Both the position numbers and the translations under genes were made by a program. Positions 1-5,059 of a DNA stretch of 5,059 nt are shown one piece after another. Origin of the DNA: JAZSQZ01 sp045538175 (lineage in GTDB: Bacteria > Bacillota > Clostridia > Christensenellales > UBA1242). The notes below the pieces were generated by a model that was not told the origin of the DNA, did not search any database, and saw only the letters and a list, made by a program, of their open reading frames with translations. How positions within the stretch are numbered: the stretch's first letter is position 1; each line of letters begins with the position of its first letter. Location: the NCBI GenBank assembly GCA_045538175.1, contig JAZSQZ010000100.1, positions 1-5,059 of the forward strand, read 5' to 3'.

Positions 1-683
1 TAAAACAAGGCGACGAGTCTGCAAGACAAATGTTTATATTTTCTAATATGCGACTTGTTTTAAGTGTTGTGCAACGATTTACAACAAGAAAAGAAAATAT
101 AGACGACATATTCCAAGTTGGTTGTGTAGGGCTTATTAAAGCAATGGATAATTTTGACGAAAGATTTAACGTAAAATTCTCTACTTATGCTGTCCCTATG
201 ATTATAGGCGAAATAAGAAGATATCTAAGAGACAACACAAGTTTTCGTGTAAGCAGAAGCCTAAGAGATATTGCATACAAAGCACTACAATCGAGAGCAA
301 AACTTACAGAACAAAACAAAAATGAACCAAAACTTGATGAAATTGCAAAAGATATAGAAACACCTTTAATTGATGTTATAACTGCACTTGATGCAATTGC
401 AGACCCCGTTTCTTTATATGAACCCGTTTACAACGACGGTTCTGAAGCAGTTATGGTTATGGACCAAATTGGCGACAACTTTGTAATAAACGAAAATTTA
501 ATAGAAAAAGTTGCCCTAAAAGAAGCACTTATGAAACTTGGAAAAAGAGAAAAATAGATTTTGTGGCTTAGATATTTTATCGGTAAAACCCAAGTTGAAA
601 TTAGCGACGAAGTAGGAATATCACAAGCACAAGTAAGCAGGTTAGAAAAAAACGCCTTAGAAGAAATAAGAAAAAATATGTAA
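1..683 (+). CDS. sigG: RNA polymerase sigma-G (late forespore sporulation sigma factor), 5' partial, interrupted by an in-frame TAG
   Basis: Sigma-G directs late forespore transcription after engulfment. The frame is open from the left edge (first full codon at 3), and homologous sequence (GDESAR) precedes the Met at 30, so that Met is not the true start; roughly 30-35 N-terminal residues lie outside the window. Region 2 is recognisable by MRLVLSVVQRF, DDIFQVGCVGLIKAMDNFD and VKFSTYAVPMIIGEIRRYLR. Region 3 follows with RVSRSLRDIAYKAL and DPVSLYEPVYNDG. RRYLRDN and VSRSLRDIAYKAL fit sigma-G better than sigma-F, from memory of the families. Under the standard code the protein ends at TAG 555-557. 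The same frame continues without another stop to TAA 681-683 and encodes region 4.2 (GKTQVEISDEVGISQAQVSR), which recognises the -35 element. A protein ending at the TAG would lack it. The gene converges on sigE, whereas in Bacillus subtilis it follows sigE on the same strand. Identity is secure; whether the gene is functional is open. Confidence 0.92.
555..557 (+). other. In-frame TAG codon inside sigG
   Basis: The codon sits between GKREK and ILWLRYF, at the start of sigma region 4. The aligned position in this window's sigE (REQQIM) is Gln191, encoded CAG, so a single C-to-T transition would create the TAG. The downstream 41 codons keep a conserved protein sequence up to TAA 681-683. There is no frameshift. 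All other gene ends here are TAA, so this is the only TAG in a gene frame. Confidence 0.95.
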
Positions 684-710
684 AAAACACCGATTTAAAC
701 GGTGTTTTTT
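682..710. terminator. Bidirectional rho-independent terminator shared by sigG and sigE
   Basis: A perfect 11-bp inverted repeat, AAAAAACACCG (682-692) and CGGTGTTTTTT (700-710), encloses a 7-base loop. Its T-run arms give a U-tract in both directions, as expected between convergent genes. The left arm overlaps the sigG stop (681-683). The sigE stop (695-697) lies in the loop and the last sigE codons form the other arm. The hairpin is read directly from the sequence; its terminator function is inferred. Confidence 0.88.
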
Positions 711-1420
711 ATTAAATCTTTTTTAAGACGATTTAAAATCTTTTTTTCTATTCTTGAAATATAACTTTGAGAAATTGAAAGCATATCTGCAACTTCTTTT
801 TGTGTGTTTTCTTCGTTTCCCATAAGACCAAAACGAAGAGTCATAATCTGTTGCTCACGATAATTAAGTTTTTGAATTGCTTCCCATAAGAGTTGTTTTT
901 CGGCAGTTTTTTCTATATCTTTACTAACAGTATCCCCTTCTGTTGACAACAAGTCTGCAAGCAATAATTCGTTGCCGTCTTTATCATAATTTAACGGCTC
1001 GTCCAAACTTACTTCACATCTTCTTTTGCTTACCTTTCTTAAGTGCATCAAAATTTCGTTTTCAATACATTTTGAAGCATATGTTGCAAGTTTTATATTT
1101 TTATCAAAATTAAAAGATTGTACTGCTTTTATAAGGCCAATTGCACCAACTGAAATTAGGTCATCTAATTCTACACCACTACTCTCAAATCTTTTTGAAA
1201 TATATACAACAAGTCTTAAGTTGTGCTCAATAAGTTTTTCTTTGGCACTCTCTTCACCTTTTGAAAGCTTTTCTAGATAAAGTTTTTCTTCTTCAGCTGT
1301 TAGTGGGCTTGGAAGCGCTTCTTGCCCACACACATAACACACAATTTGTTGCGACAAATCAAAAATGTCTTTTTTAATAAATTTTGAAATCAACTTTAAT
1401 ATTTTCTCTTTTATTTTCAT
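695..1420 (-). CDS. sigE: RNA polymerase sigma-E precursor (pro-sigma-E), early mother-cell sporulation sigma factor
   Basis: Sigma-E directs early mother-cell transcription during sporulation. The 241 residues nearly match the 239 of Bacillus subtilis SigE. Residues 1-28 form a Lys/Ile-rich amphipathic pro-sequence that holds the precursor at the membrane until SpoIIGA removes it. GQEALPSPL (32-40) begins the mature conserved part. Region 2 covers about 64-133, with NLRLVVYISKRFE, DDLISVGAIGLIKAV and the -10-reading segment KLATYASKCIENEILMHLR (110-128). SLDEPLNYDKDGNE follows. Region 4 has REQQIMTLRFGL and the helix-turn-helix TQKEVADMLSISQSYISRIE (206-225). The start is supported by GGGGGA about 5 bases upstream and by the position of the pro-sequence. 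spoIIGA ends 49 bp upstream on the same strand, so the two probably form an operon coupling the protease to its substrate. At the expected cleavage site the residues are Cys28-Tyr29 rather than the Tyr-Tyr of B. subtilis. Confidence 0.96.
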   Translation of the reverse strand: MKIKEKILKLISKFIKKDIFDLSQQIVCYVCGQEALPSPLTAEEEKLYLEKLSKGEESAKEKLIEHNLRLVVYISKRFESSGVELDDLISVGAIGLIKAVQSFNFDKNIKLATYASKCIENEILMHLRKVSKRRCEVSLDEPLNYDKDGNELLLADLLSTEGDTVSKDIEKTAEKQLLWEAIQKLNYREQQIMTLRFGLMGNEENTQKEVADMLSISQSYISRIEKKILNRLKKDLIKNTV

Positions 1421-1425
1421 ATATC

Positions 1426-1430
1426 CCCCA
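1426..1430 (-). promoter_or_regulatory. Ribosome binding site of sigE (variant Shine-Dalgarno)
   Basis: On the minus strand a run of five G followed by ATAT precedes the sigE ATG. It is a GGGGGA variant of GGAGGA at normal spacing. It supports the Met at 1420 as the start and suggests sigE is translated from its own site downstream of spoIIGA. Confidence 0.7.
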
Positions 1431-1469
1431 AACTTGTCCTTATTTAAAAATATGATAAAAATTTTTATA

Positions 1470-2312
1470 TTATAACTTTATGGCATAAGGGTTAAGTAAG
1501 GCATCAAAATTTGCCTTATCTCCAAACCCTTTAAGTGTTACGCCCAAAACAACATCTAACTCTTGTTTTTTTGTGCCGCTTATTAAAAAAACATCGTCAG
1601 GCTTAAAAACAAACATTTTACTTTTGCCACTCACAGTTTTATATTCAATGTGATACCCTTTGTTTTTATCTGAATCAAAAAACAAATCTTTAAAACAAAA
1701 TTTTCCTAAGAGTTTGTTATACGTTAAAAAATTTATGATAATTACAGGTTTATTAGAAACATTGTCAACAAGCATATTACCCGTATCTAAATAAGCTTTT
1801 AGTTTGATTTTTTTGCCTTTGTTTTTAATTTCTAAGTCATAAACAAATTGTTTAATTTTAAATTGCTGAATTAACGACTTTATTGCTTTTATTAAGATGA
1901 AAGAAAAGCACCATACAATCAATATCGATAGTATTGATTCTATGTTTGATAAGTTAAATTTAAAACCTAAAATTAAAGATATAAAGCTACATAACTTATC
2001 AATTAAATGGTAAAAAGATAATAAAGCAATGTACGATAACAAAAAACTTTTAGTGTTAATATTTTTTAAAAAGACAAAAACCGAAACAGCGAAAAACAAC
2101 AACAATATAAAGTGATATAGCCTTTTAGGTATAGGGTGCATATCTATGTAAACTTTAAACGCGGAAAAAAATAGAGATGAAAACAAAAATCTTTTTTTGC
2201 TTATTTTAATATTTACAACATAACAAAACAGTAAAAATATCAAAGACAAAAATAAAAACATATTTAGAAAATAATCTTCAATAAAAATCTTCATACTTAA
2301 ATCATAAGACAT
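1470..2312 (-). CDS. spoIIGA: Sporulation sigma-E factor-processing peptidase SpoIIGA (membrane aspartic protease)
   Basis: SpoIIGA removes the N-terminal pro-sequence of sigma-E in the mother cell after asymmetric septation. The 280 residues split into a hydrophobic N-terminal half with about five membrane segments (roughly 14-33, 42-57, 65-83, 87-115, 124-145) and a soluble protease domain. The catalytic motif LDTGN (175-179) carries the presumed active Asp176 and is followed by KPVIII (188-193). FKPDD (236-240), LGVT (256-259) and the end FDALLNPYAI (269-278) also match the family. It is somewhat shorter than the roughly 309-residue B. subtilis protein. The first Met is kept as start, but Met7 (ATG at 2292-2294) begins MKIFIEDYFLN, which aligns with the usual family N-terminus. 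Neither start has a clear Shine-Dalgarno; only AAAGTGA lies well upstream. The gene lies between ftsZ and sigE, its substrate gene, on the same strand, which makes the assignment firm despite low sequence conservation. Confidence 0.92.
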   Translation of the reverse strand: MSYDLSMKIFIEDYFLNMFLFLSLIFLLFCYVVNIKISKKRFLFSSLFFSAFKVYIDMHPIPKRLYHFILLLFFAVSVFVFLKNINTKSFLLSYIALLSFYHLIDKLCSFISLILGFKFNLSNIESILSILIVWCFSFILIKAIKSLIQQFKIKQFVYDLEIKNKGKKIKLKAYLDTGNMLVDNVSNKPVIIINFLTYNKLLGKFCFKDLFFDSDKNKGYHIEYKTVSGKSKMFVFKPDDVFLISGTKKQELDVVLGVTLKGFGDKANFDALLNPYAIKL

Positions 2313-2341
2313 TTTATTTTTTAAGTCACTTTAGATTTTTT

Positions 2342-2381
2342 AAAAAAAAGATAAAAAAAAGACAAGTTTTTAATAAACTTG
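2342..2381 (-). terminator. Probable modest rho-independent terminator between ftsZ and spoIIGA
   Basis: On the minus strand, CAAGTTT (2381-2375) and AAACTTG (2369-2363) form a 7-bp stem with a 5-base loop. An eight-T run (2360-2353) and a second eight-T run (2349-2342) follow. The stem has only two G-C pairs, so termination may be partial and some ftsAZ transcript could continue into spoIIGA-sigE. Confidence 0.65.
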
Positions 2382-2405
2382 GCCTTTAATATTCAAATCA
2401 GTTAA

Positions 2406-3587
2406 TTATCTTTTTTTGTCACGAATTCTTTGAAGGAATGGTGGTACAACGTCTGGCTCGTCGACGTATACAATTGAAGATGGTTTCTTTGGAGCTTCTT
2501 GAGCGTCCTTTGTTTCTTCTTTTGTTGGTTGATTGTTGTTTGCAAGTTTGTTCATATATTCATCATATGAAGCTGCATTAAATGCGTCAAAACCTGCACC
2601 AACGCCTACTTTTGTTTCAGGCATTTTTACTTCGCCTTTTTTATTAAAACCTGTTGCGATAACAGTGATTTCAACTTCTTCGCTCAATGCTTCGTCAATA
2701 CCTGCACCGAAGATAATGTTACAGCTTGGATCAACAACTTCTCTAACAAGTTCAGCTGCTTCATCAACTTCGTCAATAGGCAAATCTAAGCCACCCTTAA
2801 CATTAAGAAGGATACCTGTTGCGCCTTCGATAGTTGTTTCAAGAAGTGGACTTTGAACAGCTTGTCTAACGGCTTCGATTGTTTTGTTGTCACCTTTACC
2901 ACGGCCGATACCCATATGAGCAAGACCTTTATCTTTCATAACTGCTTTAACGTCGGCAAAGTCAAGGTTGATAAGGCTTGGTGTAACGATAAGGTCTGAA
3001 ATACCTTGGATACCTTGTCTTAATACATCGTCAGCACATCTAAATGCTTCTACAATAGGTGTACCTTTTGGAACGATTTTTAACAATTTATCGTTAGGGA
3101 TAACAACAAGAGTATCAACATATTTCTTTAAGTTTTCAATACCCCTTTCAGCATTATCCATTCTCTTTCTGCCTTCAAAACCAAATGGTTTTGTAACAAC
3201 AGCGATTGTAAGAATACCAAGTTCTCTTGCAATTTGTGCAACAACAGGTGCAGCACCTGTACCTGTTCCACCACCCATACCAGCAGTGATAAATGCAAGG
3301 TCGCAACCCTTTAACATTTCGTTGATAACAGCTTTGCTTTCTTCTGCTGCTTTTTGACCGACTTCAGGGTCAGCACCAGCACCAAGACCACGTGTAAGCT
3401 TTTCGCCAATTTGGATACGGTGTGTTGCTTTGCTCATAAGAAGTGCTTGTTTGTCTGTGTTGATTGCAACAAATTCAGCACTTGTGATGTTTGCAGCGAC
3501 CATACGGTTTACTGCGTTGTTACCACCACCACCGATACCGATAACTTTGATGTTAGCAACTTGACTAATATTATTTGAACTATACAT
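2406..3587 (-). CDS. ftsZ: Cell division protein FtsZ (tubulin-like GTPase)
   Basis: FtsZ polymerises with GTP into the cytokinetic ring at mid-cell and at the polar sporulation septum. The 393 residues are a normal length. The nucleotide-binding start IKVIGIGGGGNNAVNRM is at 13-29 and the tubulin signature GGGTGTGAAP at 105-114. The T7 loop NLDFAD (207-212) holds the acidic residues that complete the GTPase site of the next subunit. FNKKGEVKMP ends the globular part, followed by a short Asn/Lys/Glu-rich linker. The C-terminal peptide VPPFLQRIRDKKR (381-393) is the docking site for FtsA and other membrane partners. The start at 3587 has a strong GGAGGAG ribosome binding site 4 bases upstream of ATG. 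It lies 29 bp after ftsA with no terminator between, so both are probably co-transcribed from the promoter upstream of ftsA. All catalytic motifs appear intact. Confidence 0.99.
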   Translation of the reverse strand: MYSSNNISQVANIKVIGIGGGGNNAVNRMVAANITSAEFVAINTDKQALLMSKATHRIQIGEKLTRGLGAGADPEVGQKAAEESKAVINEMLKGCDLAFITAGMGGGTGTGAAPVVAQIARELGILTIAVVTKPFGFEGRKRMDNAERGIENLKKYVDTLVVIPNDKLLKIVPKGTPIVEAFRCADDVLRQGIQGISDLIVTPSLINLDFADVKAVMKDKGLAHMGIGRGKGDNKTIEAVRQAVQSPLLETTIEGATGILLNVKGGLDLPIDEVDEAAELVREVVDPSCNIIFGAGIDEALSEEVEITVIATGFNKKGEVKMPETKVGVGAGFDAFNAASYDEYMNKLANNNQPTKEETKDAQEAPKKPSSIVYVDEPDVVPPFLQRIRDKKR

Positions 3588-3616
3588 AATTCTCCTCCAA
3601 TTCGTATAAAAAATTA

Positions 3617-4786
3617 TTAACTAAATATTTTTTTGACTTTACTCCAAAAACCTTTAGGTTGTTTCAATTCTTCTTGAACAATTGCAAGGTTTAAAAGAGA
3701 AATTGCCGATGTAAGATGTGGCTTATTATATTGTGTTGTAGGTGAAGACATAATCTCAACATTTCTACCAACATATTTTGCAACAAGGTCTTTTGCACCT
3801 TTAAGGTATGATAACCCACCACCTGTAAGGTAGATAGGAATATAATCTGGATAATCATATTGCCACAAACTCATACATTTAAGAATGCCTTTTGCAATAA
3901 CTTCAACTCTGCTTTCGACAATTGCATTTGCAATCTTTGATGAAATAGGTACAGGTTGAGAATTTATAACCATATCGTAAGTATCTTTTTCTTGTGGGTC
4001 GATATTTAAAACAATTTTTCTCTTTAAAGTTTCTGCATCACTAAAAGGAATTTTCAAGCAAGTTGATAAGTCTGCAGTAATGTGTCCACCACCTTGAGAG
4101 AAACTTGACATTGAAAGCATACCTTCCCCTTTAACAAGGCAAACAGAAGTTGTGATATAACCACAGTCAACCAAAATTGCATAACCATCTCTTGTTTCTT
4201 CATCAAACAAGAAAAGTGATTGTGCAAGTGTGCTTGAAAGATATTCACAAGATGTGATATCCAAATCATACAAGAAACTATTGATAAGTTGAATAAAATT
4301 GTTTTCAGCCATAACAAATGAAAGACTAGCACTTAACTTTTGTGCTGACTTTCCTACAGGCGTAAGTACACGAGTGTCATTATCGATGACATAATAAATC
4401 GGTGACCTGTTTATAACGATATGAGATTGAATATCACTAAAGTTGTTACCTTGAGCAAAGAGTTCGTCAACATCTTTTGAAGTAATAACTTTGTATTTGT
4501 CATAGGATTTTGAAACATTTTTGCAAACACAGTAACAAAACTCTGCAGGAACACCAATATACAACTTGTGAATTTCTATATTAGCATCTTCTTCTGCGTT
4601 TGAAATTGCAACGCCCATTGCAACCTTAAGTTTGTCTGGTTCTAAAAACTCCCCATCTAAAAAACCTGCATAATCGCTTTCGCCCTTCCCACGAATAACG
4701 AATGTATTATTGACATCTTTACTACCAACAACAACAGTTATTTTTTCACTACCAAAATCTAAAATTGCTATTTCTTTTTTTTGCAT
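3617..4786 (-). CDS. ftsA: Cell division protein FtsA (actin-like membrane tether for FtsZ)
   Basis: FtsA is an actin-fold ATPase that binds the FtsZ C-terminal peptide and anchors FtsZ filaments to the membrane. The 389 residues are at the short end for the family. Visible parts are the phosphate-1 motif AILDFGSEKITVVVG (7-21), the FtsA-specific 1C/SHS2 region (about 80-160, including HIVINRSPIYYVID), the phosphate-2 motif ILVDCGYITTSVCLV (204-218), SQGGGHITADLS (230-241) and the adenosine motif IYLTGGGLSYLKG (318-330). The extreme C-terminus GFWSKVKKIFS (379-389) looks like the amphipathic membrane-targeting helix of FtsA, which argues against a pilus or ethanolamine actin-like paralogue. 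The start is supported by AAGGAA about 4 bases upstream of ATG and by the phosphate-1 motif lying at the right distance. It is the first gene of the division operon, with ftsZ 29 bp downstream and a consensus promoter about 30 bp upstream. Confidence 0.96.
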   Translation of the reverse strand: MQKKEIAILDFGSEKITVVVGSKDVNNTFVIRGKGESDYAGFLDGEFLEPDKLKVAMGVAISNAEEDANIEIHKLYIGVPAEFCYCVCKNVSKSYDKYKVITSKDVDELFAQGNNFSDIQSHIVINRSPIYYVIDNDTRVLTPVGKSAQKLSASLSFVMAENNFIQLINSFLYDLDITSCEYLSSTLAQSLFLFDEETRDGYAILVDCGYITTSVCLVKGEGMLSMSSFSQGGGHITADLSTCLKIPFSDAETLKRKIVLNIDPQEKDTYDMVINSQPVPISSKIANAIVESRVEVIAKGILKCMSLWQYDYPDYIPIYLTGGGLSYLKGAKDLVAKYVGRNVEIMSSPTTQYNKPHLTSAISLLNLAIVQEELKQPKGFWSKVKKIFS

Positions 4787-4814
4787 ACGCTTCCTTAAAT
4801 TTTAATATATTTCA

Positions 4815-4843
4815 ATTATAAGAAAATGGCAAAAAGTTGTCAA
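4815..4843 (-). promoter_or_regulatory. Consensus sigma-A promoter of ftsA-ftsZ
   Basis: On the minus strand a perfect -35 TTGACA (4843-4838), a 17-bp spacer and a perfect -10 TATAAT (4820-4815) precede ftsA. Transcription would start near 4808, leaving a leader of about 20 bases that contains the ribosome binding site. Both hexamers and the spacing match the vegetative consensus exactly, implying strong constitutive expression; expression itself is inferred. Confidence 0.9.
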
Positions 4844-4893
4844 ATTTTTTAAAAGCATTTTAATAAATAAATAAAATATTTTTTATATAAATA

Positions 4894-4925
4894 AAAAAAT
4901 TTGCATAGTACTGTGCAAATTTTTT
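4894..4925. terminator. Terminator-like hairpin upstream of the ftsA promoter
   Basis: A perfect 12-bp inverted repeat, AAAAAATTTGCA (4894-4905) and TGCAAATTTTTT (4914-4925), has an 8-base loop. T-runs follow in both directions. Its position just upstream of the ftsA promoter fits a terminator for a minus-strand gene to the right of the window, insulating ftsAZ from read-through. The flanking gene is not visible, so direction is uncertain. Confidence 0.7.
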
Positions 4926-5059
4926 GATATTTTTATCGAATTTTGGCACAAAAAACACAATTTTTAATACTTAAATCGCCCACTATTGCCAAATTTTACC
5001 ATATTTTAATGTTATTTGATTTTATAAAACCAAAACCGTCACTATTTTTACTGTTTGAA
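4926..5059. other. AT-rich stretch with no supported gene at the right edge
   Basis: I see no convincing coding sequence here. On the plus strand an ATG at 5009 opens a frame to the window edge (MLFDFIKPKPSLFLLFE) but has no ribosome binding site. On the minus strand a 20-codon frame from 5058 ends at TAA (4998-4996) and could be the tail of an outside gene. TTTGGCA (4942-4948) and TGCCAAA (4987-4993) form a loose inverted repeat. Neither frame can be called without the neighbouring sequence. Confidence 0.4.

Noticed and set aside
558..683. Separate small gene encoding only sigma region 4.2
   Set aside because: It is in frame and continuous with sigG, and has no ribosome binding site or ATG start, so it is the 3' part of sigG rather than an independent gene.
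1456..1469. Short AT palindrome (ATAAAAATTTTTAT) between spoIIGA and sigE
   Set aside because: All A/T, overlapping the spoIIGA end, with no G-C pairs and no loop; too weak to call a terminator.
2533..3578. Open frames on the plus strand opposite ftsZ
   Set aside because: They mirror the codon structure of the conserved ftsZ gene, have no recognisable protein motifs and no ribosome binding sites.
3914..3922. TTCGACAA, a good match to a Spo0A box
   Set aside because: It lies inside the ftsA coding sequence (codons for Val-Glu), far from any promoter, and is expected by chance.
4836..4845. TTGTCAAA resembling a Spo0A box upstream of ftsA
   Set aside because: It is the reverse complement of the -35 element TTGACA of a perfect sigma-A promoter, which explains the sequence fully.
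4996..5058. Possible C-terminal tail of a minus-strand gene ending in TAA at 4996-4998
   Set aside because: Twenty open codons are not significant and no family is recognisable, although the downstream hairpin at 4894-4925 would fit such a gene end.
5009..5059. Possible start of a plus-strand gene (MLFDFIKPKPSLFLLFE)
   Set aside because: No ribosome binding site, only 17 codons visible, and the composition resembles the non-coding AT-rich flank. It cannot be supported without more sequence.

Overview
The window is a low-GC segment from an endospore-forming member of the Bacillota, most likely a Clostridia lineage; I cannot place it more finely. The evidence is the gene set: FtsA and FtsZ next to the sporulation genes spoIIGA, sigE and sigG, a cluster typical of spore formers. 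Base composition is strongly AT-rich, and every natural gene end seen is TAA. Nothing suggests a phage, plasmid or transposon, and there is no CRISPR array or RNA gene that I can support.

Layout, right to left along the minus strand: a 273-bp AT-rich non-coding stretch (4787-5059) holds a strong terminator-like hairpin (4894-4925) and a textbook sigma-A promoter (TTGACA, 17 bp, TATAAT) that drives ftsA (4786-3617). ftsZ (3587-2406) follows 29 bp later with a strong ribosome binding site. A modest hairpin plus T-tracts (2342-2381) separates the division genes from spoIIGA (2312-1470) and sigE (1420-695). On the plus strand, entering from the left edge without its start, is sigG (1-683). It converges on sigE and stops 11 bp from it, with one 11-bp-stem hairpin (682-710) that can terminate both transcripts.

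How the genes work together: FtsA tethers FtsZ filaments to the membrane for division, including the asymmetric sporulation septum. In the mother cell, SpoIIGA is the membrane aspartic protease that removes the pro-sequence of sigma-E. Sigma-G runs the late forespore programme.

The most notable point is that sigG has an in-frame TAG (555-557) 41 codons before its natural TAA. The frame beyond the TAG still encodes an intact sigma region 4.2. The affected position is Gln (CAG) in the paralogous sigE of the same window, so one C-to-T change explains it. This is a sequence error, a fresh nonsense mutation or UAG read as an amino acid; the window alone cannot decide. Second, sigG is inverted relative to the co-directional spoIIGA-sigE-sigG order of Bacillus subtilis. 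Otherwise the region looks like conventional core division and sporulation genes; I see no wholly new system.
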